The notes under the pieces were generated by a model. That model was not told the DNA's origin, ran no database searches, and worked only from the letters and a program-made list of their open reading frames with translations. This document shows positions 54,299 through 63,481 of a stretch of DNA of 64,000 nucleotides, piece by piece; the first letter of the stretch is position 1; the number at the start of each line of letters is the position of its first letter. This stretch comes from Sulfurovum sp. TSL1 (GTDB taxonomy: Bacteria > Campylobacterota > Campylobacteria > Campylobacterales > Sulfurovaceae). The stretch is from positions 1,409,106 through 1,473,105 of the forward strand of contig NZ_BPFI01000001.1 in NCBI RefSeq assembly GCF_019972135.1, written 5' to 3'. Both the position numbers and the translations under genes were made by a program.

Positions 54299-55270
54299 AT
54301 GTTCGCACGTTTTAGAAGAAAAAGAATCAATCCTGTCCTAAGAGACCTGCTCCAGGAGACCCATCTTTCCGTCAATGATTTCATCTACCCGCTTTTTGCA
54401 AAAAGCGGTACAGGCATTAAAGAAGAGGTAGGTTCTATGCCCGGTGTCTTCCAAATGAGCATTGATGAGATCGTTAAAGAGTGTGATGAGCTCAAAAAAC
54501 TTGGTATCTACGCTATCATCCTCTTTGGTATCCCCGACACCAAAGACTCTGTAGGGTCTGATGCCCTGTGTGAACATGGGATCATCGCACAGACCGTACG
54601 AGAGGTCAAAGCTGCCCACCCTGATATGTTTGTGGTGACTGATCTCTGTTTCTGCGAATACACGGACCACGGGCACTGCGGGGTACTTGACCCGGTACTC
54701 CATACGGTTGACAATGACATTACACTTGACAACCTGGCGGCACAAGCCGTAGTTCACGCCAAAGCAGGTGTAGATATGATAGCCCCTTCGGGCATGATGG
54801 ACGGAATGATCACCGCCATACGGAACGGACTGGATGAGGCAGGATTTGTAAACCTTCCTGTCATGTCCTACTCTACCAAATTCGCTTCTGCCTATTATGG
54901 TCCTTTCCGAGATGTCGCTGAATCCAGCCCGAGTTTTGGAGACAGAAGATCTTACCAGATGAACCCGGCGAACAGAAATGAAGCCATTCAGGAGAGTATA
55001 GAAGATGAAAAAGAGGGTGCGGATATCCTGATGGTCAAACCTGCACTTGCCTACCTTGATGTGGTAAGAGATGTGAAGAACAACACTTCCCTGCCTCTGG
55101 CTGTTTACAATGTTTCCGGTGAATACTCGATGCTCAAAATGGCAGCCAAAGCGGGTGTGATAGACTATGAGAAAGTGATGATGGAAACACTTCTGTCATT
55201 TAAACGTGCCGGCGCAGATATCATCATCACCTATCATGCAAAAGAAGCAGCAATATTGCTTCAAAAATAA
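54299..55270 (+). CDS. hemB: Delta-aminolevulinic acid dehydratase (porphobilinogen synthase)
   Basis: Joins two aminolevulinates to porphobilinogen in heme synthesis; 323 residues. The zinc-binding cysteine region D-L-C-F-C-E-Y-T-D-H-G-H-C-G and the two active-site lysines (S-Y-S-T-K-F-A-S-A and M-V-K-P-A-L-A-Y) are present. HemN, also in heme synthesis, is encoded at 56347-57714. Confidence 0.97.
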   Translation: MFARFRRKRINPVLRDLLQETHLSVNDFIYPLFAKSGTGIKEEVGSMPGVFQMSIDEIVKECDELKKLGIYAIILFGIPDTKDSVGSDALCEHGIIAQTVREVKAAHPDMFVVTDLCFCEYTDHGHCGVLDPVLHTVDNDITLDNLAAQAVVHAKAGVDMIAPSGMMDGMITAIRNGLDEAGFVNLPVMSYSTKFASAYYGPFRDVAESSPSFGDRRSYQMNPANRNEAIQESIEDEKEGADILMVKPALAYLDVVRDVKNNTSLPLAVYNVSGEYSMLKMAAKAGVIDYEKVMMETLLSFKRAGADIIITYHAKEAAILLQK

Positions 55271-55317
55271 CCCCTTTCTTCCCTGCATCCCTCCAAAAAA
55301 AGTGCAGGTTTGTTCAA

Positions 55318-55394
55318 CTTTCAACCTTTTATGGTAAAATGATTTCTTTTAAATTTTCAACCTTTACCTATCTATAAAAATACAAGGTTGAAAG
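55318..55394. repeat. Repeated CTTTCAACCTT boxes upstream of argF
   Basis: CTTTCAACCTT at 55318-55328 recurs as TTTTCAACCTT at 55354-55364 and in inverted form as AAGGTTGAAAG at 55384-55394, flanking a TAAAAT -10 box at 55335-55340. The spacing allows either a hairpin in the leader or a repeated operator for argF. Confidence 0.5.
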
Positions 55395-55410
55395 ATATGA
55401 GGATACAGTG

Positions 55411-56346
55411 ATGAGACACTTTTTGACACTCAAAGATTTTACAAAAGATGAGATCTTGGAGATGATAACATTAGCACAGAAGATCAAGAAACAGACAAAG
55501 CAACGCAAGTTCGTACCCTATATGGAACACCAAACGCTTGGGATGATATTTGAAAAGAGTTCCACCCGTACGCGTGTGAGTTTTGAGACAGGTATCTACC
55601 AGCTTGGTGGTGTGGGACTCTTTCTCTCTGCTAATGACATACAGTTGGGACGTGGTGAGCCGATGAAAGATACGGCCCGTGTTATCAGCCGTATGGTCGA
55701 TATGGTCATGATACGTACCTTTGAACAGTCCAAACTTGAAGAGTTCGCAAATTACTCCAAGGTTCCTGTGATCAATGGATTGACGGACTCTTACCATCCT
55801 GTGCAACTCATGACCGATTACCTCACGATGATAGAATACGGTAAAGATAAAGATCCTGTGGTTGCCTATGTCGGTGACGGGAACAATATGACGCACTCCT
55901 GGCTGATGCTTGCAGCGAAACTTGGATTTGAACTGAGAGTCGCTACGCCTAAAGGGTATGAGTGTGATGAAACGATCGTCAAAGAGGCACTTGAAATAGC
56001 CCAAGAGAGCGGTGCGAAGATCACCTTTGGCAACGACCCGAAAGAAGCGGTCAAAGAGTGTGATGTCGTGACGACAGATACTTGGGTCTCTATGGGACAA
56101 GAAGATGAAAAAGAAGCACGTATTCGTGTATTTGATGGTTATATGGTAGATGAAGCAATGATGTCATTGGCTAAACCTGATGCCATCTTCTTGCACTGCT
56201 TGCCTGCATACAGAGGCTACGAAGTGAGTGAGGAGACGTTTGAGAAACATGAAGAGGTCATCTTTAGTGAAGCAGAGAACAGACTCCATGCACAAAAAGG
56301 TATCATGGTGTGGTTAGATGCACATCGTAATGATGGAATCGACTAA
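55411..56346 (+). CDS. argF: Ornithine carbamoyltransferase
   Basis: Makes citrulline in arginine synthesis; 311 residues. The carbamoyl-phosphate loop is [10 protein letters not shown], the H-P-V-Q region follows, and D-T-W-V-S-M-G and H-C-L-P-A-Y-R-G mark the ornithine side. ATG 55411 has AGGA 7 bases upstream; a GTG at 55408 is the only nearby alternative. hemN starts directly after the stop. Confidence 0.95.
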   Translation: MRHFLTLKDFTKDEILEMITLAQKIKKQTKQRKFVPYMEHQTLGMIFEKSSTRTRVSFETGIYQLGGVGLFLSANDIQLGRGEPMKDTARVISRMVDMVMIRTFEQSKLEEFANYSKVPVINGLTDSYHPVQLMTDYLTMIEYGKDKDPVVAYVGDGNNMTHSWLMLAAKLGFELRVATPKGYECDETIVKEALEIAQESGAKITFGNDPKEAVKECDVVTTDTWVSMGQEDEKEARIRVFDGYMVDEAMMSLAKPDAIFLHCLPAYRGYEVSEETFEKHEEVIFSEAENRLHAQKGIMVWLDAHRNDGID

Positions 56347-57714
56347 ATGAGCAATATAGATTTCGAAAAGTTCAGTAAATACTCCAGACCGGGGCCAAGA
56401 TATACCTCTTACCCTACAGCCTTGGAGTTCAGTGATGACTTCAAATATGAGGACTATATACACTACCTGGAAAACGCAAAAGAGAAACTCTCACTCTATG
56501 TACATCTACCCTTCTGTAGGTCAGCATGTTATTTCTGTGGATGTAATGTTGTCTTTACTTCCAAAGAAAAGAAGCTTTCGCAATACATAGAATACTTGAA
56601 AAAAGAGATTGATCTTTTGGCTGAACATATCGATACATCCCGTGAAGTGATACAATTTCACTTTGGCGGGGGTACCCCGACATACTATAAAGCCTTTGAA
56701 CTTGATGAGATCGTCACTTACATCAAATCGAAGTTTCCCAATTGGAGCAAAGAAGCTGAGATCAGCTGCGAGATAGACCCGCGTTTCTTTAACGAAGATC
56801 AAATGAAAGTCTTCAAAAAACACGGGTTTAACCGTATCAGCTTTGGGGTACAGGATCTTGATGAAAAAGTGCAAAAAGAGATCCATCGTGTACAACCTTT
56901 AGAGCTCACCCAAAAGTCTGTAGATCTGGCTAGAAAGTATGGAGTAACCTCTATCAACACCGACTTCATTTATGGATTGCCTTATCAGACCCTGGAAACG
57001 TTCAAAGAGACCCTTGAACTCTCTACACAACTCGATCCTGACAGGGTCGCTGTCTTTAACTATGCCCATGTGCCTTGGCTGATGAAAACACAGCGAAAAT
57101 TTGATGAAACGACACTGCCCACACCGGATGTAAAACTGCAGATCTTCCAGTACACTATTGACTTTTTTGAAAGTAATGGATATAAGATGGTAGGTATGGA
57201 CCATTTCGCCAAACCCGAAGATGAACTGTTTGGGGCTATCGAAAAAGGTGAGCTTCACCGAAACTTCCAGGGATACACCACAAAAGGGGGTGCGAACCTT
57301 GTGGGTATCGGTCTGACGAGTATTGGTGAAGGTGAGCGTTATTATGCACAGAACACCAAAGATATGAAAGCCTATGAGGCTGCACTCGATGCAGGAAAAC
57401 TGCCTTTCGAACGAGGGGTGATCCTAAGTGATGACGACTATCTTCGTAAAGCAGTGATCATGGAGCTTATGGCAAACTTTTCCATAGATATCAAAAGAGT
57501 CGAGAGTGAGCATCACATAGATTTTAAAACATACTTTGCGGATGCCTTAGAAACCTTGCAGGAGTTTGTAGAAGCTGGTCTGGTCGCTATCACTGAGGAT
57601 AAGATCACCGTAAGCACCACCGGAACCCTGCTGATACGGAACATAGCAATGCCGTTTGATGCCTATATGAAAAAGTATGCCCAAAGCAAGAAAAGCTTTT
57701 CAAAAACGGTATAA
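56347..57714 (+). CDS. hemN: Oxygen-independent coproporphyrinogen III oxidase
   Basis: Radical-SAM enzyme of 455 residues that decarboxylates coproporphyrinogen III. The cluster motif is L-P-F-C-R-S-A-C-Y-F-C-G-C, followed by the F-G-G-G-T-P-T SAM-binding motif and the HemN C-terminal domain. The ATG directly follows the argF stop, which suggests co-transcription. Its use fits an anaerobic or microaerobic life. Confidence 0.95.
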   Translation: MSNIDFEKFSKYSRPGPRYTSYPTALEFSDDFKYEDYIHYLENAKEKLSLYVHLPFCRSACYFCGCNVVFTSKEKKLSQYIEYLKKEIDLLAEHIDTSREVIQFHFGGGTPTYYKAFELDEIVTYIKSKFPNWSKEAEISCEIDPRFFNEDQMKVFKKHGFNRISFGVQDLDEKVQKEIHRVQPLELTQKSVDLARKYGVTSINTDFIYGLPYQTLETFKETLELSTQLDPDRVAVFNYAHVPWLMKTQRKFDETTLPTPDVKLQIFQYTIDFFESNGYKMVGMDHFAKPEDELFGAIEKGELHRNFQGYTTKGGANLVGIGLTSIGEGERYYAQNTKDMKAYEAALDAGKLPFERGVILSDDDYLRKAVIMELMANFSIDIKRVESEHHIDFKTYFADALETLQEFVEAGLVAITEDKITVSTTGTLLIRNIAMPFDAYMKKYAQSKKSFSKTV

Positions 57715-57730
57715 TTTTTTTAGTAATAAT

Positions 57731-57848
57731 GTTGATCCGAACGCCCTTGATAGCGAAGCGATTCGAGAGGATCAACGATTTTTGCCTACTTTTTCTCTTG
57801 TGAAGTGAAGTGGTGACAGAGTCATCACTCTCTTTGAGAAAAAAGTAG
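57731..57848. repeat. Nested hairpin repeat between hemN and the Fe-S protein
   Basis: GTTGATCC (57731-57738) pairs with GGATCAAC (57769-57776). A second set pairs CTACTTTTTCTC (57786-57797) with GAGAAAAAAGTAG (57836-57848), around an inner GTGGTGAC / GTCATCAC stem. The frame TTTTTGCCTACTTTTT...AAAAAAGTAGAGA is shared with the element at 45320-45437, while the stems differ in sequence. Confidence 0.6.
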
Positions 57849-57886
57849 AGAAGAAAACCTAGCATAAAGAGGAAACAGTAAAAACA

Positions 57887-59191
57887 ATGAGTAAAAAATT
57901 AGAAGAGATTTTTAACTTTACCGACACCAGTGAAGCCTGTATCAAATGCGGGAAATGTATCCCAGTATGTACCATCCATCAGGTCAACCCGGATGAAACC
58001 ACTTCTCCTCGTGGTTTCATTGACCTTTTAGGTGCCTATCAGAAAGGAGATCTGGAACTGGATAAAAATGCCAAAGATATCTTCGAATCTTGTTTCTTGT
58101 GTACCAACTGTGTCGATGTCTGCCCCAACTCGCTCGCAACGGATATGATCATTGAAGAGGTACGTGCGGATATCGCTGATAAATTTGGTATCGCATGGTT
58201 CAAACGCGCGTTTTTCTACCTGCTTCGCCACCGTAAGATCATGGACCTGGTGATGAAACTCGGCTTCATGTTCAAAACCTGTGCATTGTCTGTGGATGAA
58301 AAAGGCAGAGGTCTTAGAGCAAGATTTGCCCTCCCGATGGTAAAAAAAGGAAGATTGCTTCCATCATTGGCTAAAACAAGCTTTTTAAACAGCCATCCTG
58401 AAGAGATACCGGCACCAAAGCAAGAGAAGAAAAACCCTCGTGTAGCCATCTTCATTGGATGTCTTGCCAACTATAACTATACCGATATCGGTGAGAGTCT
58501 GGTGGAGATACTGAAGCAGTTGAACATTGATGTGTTCATCCCTAAAAAACAGCTCTGTTGTGGTGCACCTGCCTACTTTACCGGGGATGTGGATTCTGTA
58601 GAGTATATGACCAAAAAGAATATCGAATACTTTGAGGGTTTTATGGAGGAGTGTGATGCCATGTTGATCCCTGAAGCAACCTGTTCTGCGATGGTGAAGC
58701 ATGATTGGCAGGTCTTCTTTGAAAATCATCATATGCCTGAATGGAAAGAGCGTGCACAGAAAGTAGCCGAGAAGATCCATATGGCAACAGCTTGGCTCTA
58801 CAACAACACCGATCTGCTCAAACTACTGGAAGAAAAAGGTAAAAAGTTTGATGACGTCGTCACCTACCATGACCCTTGTCATGCGAGGAAAGTACAAGGT
58901 ATCTGGCAGGAACCGCGCAATCTGCTTGCGCAGAGCTATCCGATGAAAGAGATGAGTGATCCAAACCGCTGTTGTGGATTTGGCGGGGTCACCATGCAAA
59001 CGGAGAAGTTTCACCTTGCAGAGGCTGCCGGAAAACCCAAAGCAGCCATGATCAAAGATACAAAAGCCAAATATGTCAGTGCAGAGTGCAGTGCGTGTCG
59101 TGTACAGCTCAGCGAAGCGATGAACAATGCCGATGTGGAGACGATCTTTAAGAATCCTTTAGAACTTATCGCTGAAGCGCTTAAGGATTAA
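57887..59191 (+). CDS. Fe-S oxidoreductase of the GlcF / HdrB-like (CCG) family
   Basis: A 434-residue protein with two N-terminal [4Fe-4S] motifs (C-I-K-C-G-K-C-I-P-V-C and C-F-L-C-T-N-C-V-D-V-C-P) and two CCG domains (L-C-C-G-A-P and R-C-C-G-F-G-G) ending in C-S-A-C-R. This layout is found in GlcF, LutA/GlpC and heterodisulfide-reductase-like subunits that carry electrons from organic-acid or glycerol-3-phosphate oxidation. No dehydrogenase partner is adjacent, so the substrate cannot be named. Confidence 0.85.
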   Translation: MSKKLEEIFNFTDTSEACIKCGKCIPVCTIHQVNPDETTSPRGFIDLLGAYQKGDLELDKNAKDIFESCFLCTNCVDVCPNSLATDMIIEEVRADIADKFGIAWFKRAFFYLLRHRKIMDLVMKLGFMFKTCALSVDEKGRGLRARFALPMVKKGRLLPSLAKTSFLNSHPEEIPAPKQEKKNPRVAIFIGCLANYNYTDIGESLVEILKQLNIDVFIPKKQLCCGAPAYFTGDVDSVEYMTKKNIEYFEGFMEECDAMLIPEATCSAMVKHDWQVFFENHHMPEWKERAQKVAEKIHMATAWLYNNTDLLKLLEEKGKKFDDVVTYHDPCHARKVQGIWQEPRNLLAQSYPMKEMSDPNRCCGFGGVTMQTEKFHLAEAAGKPKAAMIKDTKAKYVSAECSACRVQLSEAMNNADVETIFKNPLELIAEALKD

Positions 59192-60432
59192 CCAAAACGG
59201 CAGGCATCTCCTGCCTTAATGACAAAGATATTATATCCGTCTACATATTTATATTCTAAACCACACCCTAGTTTTTCCAAGATATTATGTACAATATAAA
59301 GTCCCAGACCAAAACCTGAACTTCTTTTTTCCTCTTGGGAAAAAGGTTCTACATAATAAGCGAGTGGATGCTGCAGTTTCTCGCCTTTGGAACTGATCTC
59401 CAAACCATTACCGACTGTTTTGAGTGTCACATGCTTATCCTTGCTGTACTTGATCCCATTGTCCAGCAGGTTTTTTATGGCCAAAGAGAGCAGTTTGACA
59501 TCCGTGGCCAAAGCGATATTTTTTACATCTACCGTCACATTATCTTTAGGCATCATCAAAAGCTCTTGACTTCTTCGTATCACTTCATCAAGCATCACAT
59601 ACTCAAAAGTAGGTTCAAAACTTTGCGTGGTCACCCTCTCTATCTCCGCAAGTTCCGAGATCAGTTCATTCATCCGTTCAAACGCACGAACAAGTATCTT
59701 TTTACTGGCTTCATCCTCCATCATCTCAACCACGATACGCCCCTTGGTAATAGGCGTTTTAAGCTCATGCATCACGTTGCGCATAAAAAGGTTTTTAGAG
59801 GTACTCAACGCATTGATATGCACAATGGCATCATCAAAACTTTTTGCGATCTTTCCTATCTCATCATCATAGAGATAGGTAACCCGTGTCTGCATATCAC
59901 CCTGCGCAAATCTTTGTATCTGTTTGTGTAGTTTCTTTAAGGGATAGAGCTTTCTTAAAACCGCCAAATAGAGTATAAGAAGCACAGCAATAAGAAACAC
60001 ACCCAACGCCACAGCGATCTCGAAATAATAATTCTCTGCCCTGTCATCTTCCAACAAAAGATTGTGCTGCATACGCTGTACATAGATATAATGTTCATCT
60101 TCTATTTTGAATACCCTCACCTGCCCAAGGGAAGAACCTCCGGTAAACACTGTTTCACCTTCCGTCTCTATCTGCTGTTTGATCTTTGTCGCCTTCTTCT
60201 CAGAGAGTGGTTTCACACGTAAATCTTTGTAGAGAGCATCCAGGTCTTCTTTCCCCGGATTGAGCTGTAATTTTGAGAGAAACGTAATGGAGATCAGTTG
60301 ATAGCGTTTATACTCTTCGATCTTATGTCGGTCTTTATCCCAGGAAAGAAATAGTAAAAATGTAGCGATCAAGATCAAAATGGCTACAGAGAAAAGAATA
60401 TGTATAAAGGTGGTTACAGATAGGTTTCTCAT
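59188..60432 (-). CDS. Sensor histidine kinase (ArsS-like)
   Basis: A 414-residue membrane kinase with an N-terminal helix (about 10-30), a periplasmic sensor of about 110 residues, a second helix near 140-160, a HAMP linker, the H-box M-H-E-L-K-T-P-I-T-K (His about 220) and an ATPase domain with N-L-L-D-N-G-I-K-Y-S and F-G-L-G-L-Y-I-V. The T-P-I-T-K form of the H-box is like that of ArsS acid sensors of Campylobacterota. It overlaps its regulator gene by 4 bp. Confidence 0.88.
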   Translation of the reverse strand: MRNLSVTTFIHILFSVAILILIATFLLFLSWDKDRHKIEEYKRYQLISITFLSKLQLNPGKEDLDALYKDLRVKPLSEKKATKIKQQIETEGETVFTGGSSLGQVRVFKIEDEHYIYVQRMQHNLLLEDDRAENYYFEIAVALGVFLIAVLLILYLAVLRKLYPLKKLHKQIQRFAQGDMQTRVTYLYDDEIGKIAKSFDDAIVHINALSTSKNLFMRNVMHELKTPITKGRIVVEMMEDEASKKILVRAFERMNELISELAEIERVTTQSFEPTFEYVMLDEVIRRSQELLMMPKDNVTVDVKNIALATDVKLLSLAIKNLLDNGIKYSKDKHVTLKTVGNGLEISSKGEKLQHPLAYYVEPFSQEEKRSSGFGLGLYIVHNILEKLGCGLEYKYVDGYNIFVIKAGDACRFG

Positions 60433-61109
60433 ACTCTGTCAGTTAAAAGGTATCCTACGCCACGGATAGGTTTAATGTAGATATTATCGGGATCGATCTT
60501 CGCGATCTTCTGTCGTATCCTTGAAATGATGACATCAATATTTTTAATGGAACTTTCATCATCAATATGTTCACTTTCATATAAAAGCTGCTCTCTTGAA
60601 ACAGAACCGTTTTTATGCTGCAGGAGCATGCCCAAAATATCATACTCCGCAGCCGTGAGTTCCAAGGACTTACCTTTGAATCTGATCTCTCTGGCATTGG
60701 GATCGGCAACAAAAAGTGCTTCATTTTCCTGCACTTTCTCATCCACACTGTGTGTACGTCTCAAGATCGTTTTGATACGTGTCACCAGTTCTCTGGGATC
60801 ATAGGGCTTTGGCATATAGTCATCTGCCCCGCGTTCCATACCGATCACTTTATCGGTAATATCATCTCTCGCCGAAGAGATGATAATAGGAATGTTGCTG
60901 ATCTCACGTATTTTAGGGATCACTTCCAACCCATCCATACCCGGCAGGGTCAGATCTAAAATGATCAGGTCAAATTCATGCTGGGTTAAGAGTGACAGTC
61001 CTATATAAGGGTCTTCAGCACCTATGACTTCCATATCATATTTCGTAAGATAGTTTGTTAAGATGAGTGCTAGTTCCGGATCATCTTCTATAATAAGTAT
61101 TTTTATAAT
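60429..61109 (-). CDS. OmpR-type response regulator, apparently starting with ATT
   Basis: 226 residues: receiver (phospho-acceptor Asp52 in I-I-L-D-L-T-L-P-G-M-D-G) and winged-helix DNA-binding domain, partner of the kinase encoded downstream. The first ATG in frame is at 61034, which would delete strand beta-1 and the acidic pair. The frame is open upstream and encodes (M)-I-K-I-L-I-I-E-D-D-P-E-L, a normal receiver start, but there is no ATG, GTG or TTG; ATT at 61109 has AAGGAAG 5 bases before it. It lies 19 bases after the AI-2E-family permease stop. Confidence 0.85.
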   Translation of the reverse strand: MIKILIIEDDPELALILTNYLTKYDMEVIGAEDPYIGLSLLTQHEFDLIILDLTLPGMDGLEVIPKIREISNIPIIISSARDDITDKVIGMERGADDYMPKPYDPRELVTRIKTILRRTHSVDEKVQENEALFVADPNAREIRFKGKSLELTAAEYDILGMLLQHKNGSVSREQLLYESEHIDDESSIKNIDVIISRIRQKIAKIDPDNIYIKPIRGVGYLLTDRV

Positions 61110-61114
61110 GATGT

Positions 61115-61121
61115 CTTCCTT
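61115..61121 (-). promoter_or_regulatory. Shine-Dalgarno sequence that points to the ATT start
   Basis: AAGGAAG on the minus strand ends 5 bases before ATT 61109. No equally good site precedes ATG 61034. It therefore decides the start of the response regulator. Confidence 0.65.
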
Positions 61122-61128
61122 ATGTAAC

Positions 61129-62172
61129 TTAAGTGATCAGTTTACTTTGTTCTTTATGATTATAATCTATATATACTTTAGTAATCGCAATTAAAAATGA
61201 AGTAATTGCCGGGCCCAATATCATCCCCCAAAAGCCGTAGGTACTCATCCCTGCGATAATAGAGAAAAAGATAACGATCTCATTGATCTCGATCGTACTT
61301 TTCAATAGGTCTTTTTTGATCACTTTGATAATGACGGGTTTAATGAAGGTATCGGCGATAATAGAAATCACCACAATAGAATACCCCGCAATAAAAATAG
61401 CCGTGTTTGCATCCATATTTGACCAGGAATATAAAGCCACAGGTATCCAGACAATGGCTCCTCCGATGACAGGTATCAAGGAGGAAAAACCATAGATCAC
61501 ACCAAAAAGCAGCCCGTTAAACCCGAAGTAGCTTACCATGATCCCAAAGAGAAAGCCTTCAAAAATGGCTGTCACGACGATCGAATAGAAAACCACTTCC
61601 ATCGTAGATGAAACCTCGTGTATCATCTTGGCACTTTTCATTCTGCTCACAGGCATCAGTGCACGTATCAGATCAAAAAAGCCTTCCCCGTAGAAGTTAA
61701 ATAGGAAATAAAAAACAAGTACGAGGATCATATTCTTTACAAATCCAAGACCCGCACTTCCGGCTGTGGTCATATACGAGGTTGACTCTCGGATATATCC
61801 GGCGATCCTTTCGTCACTCAAACCTACCTCACTCCACTCTTTGAGATAGGGTATTTTTTGTGTAAAGGTTTGAACAACCGAGGTCACCTCATTAATGGTT
61901 TCAATATCGAGTTGAGCGATATACCCTACCCCTGTGGTTGCCATATAGATGATAGGTGCAAAAAGTATCAAGATCAAAAGCGAAGAGGTAAGCATCGCAC
62001 TCATCTTTCTGGAATTAAAATACTTGATCAACTTTTTTGTCAGGTTATACGTTCCCATAGTAAGCAACATTGCCACCACGATCGAAAGTAAAAAAGGTTT
62101 ATAGATACTATAGGCACCCATCAGTGAAAGTACAAAAAGCATAGTGATCGTGATACTTTTATTCGTTATCAA
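61129..62172 (-). CDS. AI-2E family (PerM-like) membrane transporter
   Basis: A 347-residue protein with about eight membrane helices and the family's central region [20 protein letters not shown], including the I-P-V-I-G-G segment. Members export small molecules such as autoinducer-2 or act as Na+/H+ antiporters; the substrate is unknown here. It overlaps ruvB by 14 bp and precedes the two-component genes. Confidence 0.88.
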   Translation of the reverse strand: MITNKSITITMLFVLSLMGAYSIYKPFLLSIVVAMLLTMGTYNLTKKLIKYFNSRKMSAMLTSSLLILILFAPIIYMATTGVGYIAQLDIETINEVTSVVQTFTQKIPYLKEWSEVGLSDERIAGYIRESTSYMTTAGSAGLGFVKNMILVLVFYFLFNFYGEGFFDLIRALMPVSRMKSAKMIHEVSSTMEVVFYSIVVTAIFEGFLFGIMVSYFGFNGLLFGVIYGFSSLIPVIGGAIVWIPVALYSWSNMDANTAIFIAGYSIVVISIIADTFIKPVIIKVIKKDLLKSTIEINEIVIFFSIIAGMSTYGFWGMILGPAITSFLIAITKVYIDYNHKEQSKLIT

Positions 62173-63172
62173 AAAGTCCGTCCTTCAACCCGCCAAGCTT
62201 AAAGTGTTCATAACTCTTTTGTGTGGCGATACGCCCGCGTGCGGTTCTTTCGATATACCCGTTGGCTATCAGATAAGGTTCCAGGACATCTTCGATCGTA
62301 CCTTCATCTTCACTCAGTGCTGCACCTATGGTACTCAGCCCCATAGGTTTGTTTTTCGCAGAAACAAGCAATTCCAAAAGTTGTATATCCTGCTCATCGA
62401 ACCCTAAACTGTTGACACCCAGTTCATCTAAAGCGTATCGGGCTCTTTGCAACGTCACTTCTGCTTCATTTGCCACTTCAGAGAAATCTCTCACACGTTT
62501 GAGTAAACGCAGTGCGATACGTGGTGTGCCTCTGCTTCTGCGTGCTATCTCCGTCGCTGCATGTTTTTGGGCCGGTTTTTCCAATTTCTGTGCAGCCTGT
62601 GCAACGATCCGGGCTAACTCATCAGGCGTATAGAACTGCATACGGAAATGCATGCCAAAACGCTCTCTAAGAGGGTTGGAGAGCATCCCTGCTCTTGTCG
62701 TTGCCCCGATCAGTGTAAAACGGGGCAGGTCTATCTTTACCGTCTGTGCAGCAGGCCCGGAACCTATAATGATATCCAAACGGAAATCTTCCATCGCCGG
62801 GTAGAGTATCTCCTCTATGGCCGGGGACATACGATGGATCTCATCGATGAACAGAATGTCACCCTCTTCGATATTGGTCAACAGTGCCGCCAGGTCTCCT
62901 GCTTTTTCGATCATCGGCGCTGCGGTTGTTTTAATGTTGGCCCCCATCTCTGTAGAGATGATATTTGCAATGGTCGTCTTCCCCAGGCCCGGAGGTCCGA
63001 AAAAAAGAATGTGGTCTAAGGCCTCTTCTCTTTTTTTACTTGCTTCTATAAAAACTTTCAGATTCTTTTTGATCTTCTCTTGACCGATATACTCATTCCA
63101 TGAACTAGGACGAAGGGTTGCTTCATATGAAACCTCTTCGTCAAAACGTTCTATTTCAACCATACGTTCCAT
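62159..63172 (-). CDS. ruvB: Holliday junction branch-migration ATPase RuvB
   Basis: AAA+ motor of 337 residues. [12 protein letters not shown] starts the family part; Walker A is [12 protein letters not shown], Walker B is F-I-D-E-I-H-R-M, and the arginine-finger region and a winged-helix domain follow. ATG 63163 is an alternative start. ruvA and ruvC are not in the window. Confidence 0.97.
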   Translation of the reverse strand: MERMVEIERFDEEVSYEATLRPSSWNEYIGQEKIKKNLKVFIEASKKREEALDHILFFGPPGLGKTTIANIISTEMGANIKTTAAPMIEKAGDLAALLTNIEEGDILFIDEIHRMSPAIEEILYPAMEDFRLDIIIGSGPAAQTVKIDLPRFTLIGATTRAGMLSNPLRERFGMHFRMQFYTPDELARIVAQAAQKLEKPAQKHAATEIARRSRGTPRIALRLLKRVRDFSEVANEAEVTLQRARYALDELGVNSLGFDEQDIQLLELLVSAKNKPMGLSTIGAALSEDEGTIEDVLEPYLIANGYIERTARGRIATQKSYEHFKLGGLKDGLFDNE

Positions 63173-63175
63173 TTT

Positions 63176-63469
63176 TTACTCTACCACCAATCGATTGACT
63201 ACTATCCCTGAACTTTCAACGGAACGCGCGACTGAACCTGCCAAAAATTTCTGCTTTTGCGTATGTACCGCACCGGATAAAATGTTTTTACCGTTTTGCG
63301 TATACACTTTGATATCTATCGTACGTAATGCCTGCGCTGTTAGCAGTTTATCTTCTATATCAGAAGCGGAACCTGCTCTGGCTACCGGACTGTATACCGA
63401 TCTATTGTCACTGCAGCCATTCAGGCATAATCCTGTAACCATTCCCATAGCAAGTAAACCTTTAGTCAT
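63176..63469 (-). CDS. BON-domain lipoprotein
   Basis: A 97-residue lipoprotein with lipobox L-C-L-N-G-C (Cys19) and a single BON-like domain (D-I-E-D-K-L-L-T-A...N-I-L-S-G-A-V...S-S-G-I-V-V-N-R-L-V). BON domains bind membranes or stabilise the envelope under stress. It lies between panB (12-base gap) and ruvB (3-base gap), so it is likely in the same transcript. Confidence 0.85.
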   Translation of the reverse strand: MTKGLLAMGMVTGLCLNGCSDNRSVYSPVARAGSASDIEDKLLTAQALRTIDIKVYTQNGKNILSGAVHTQKQKFLAGSVARSVESSGIVVNRLVVE

Positions 63470-63481
63470 TTTTTTACTGTC

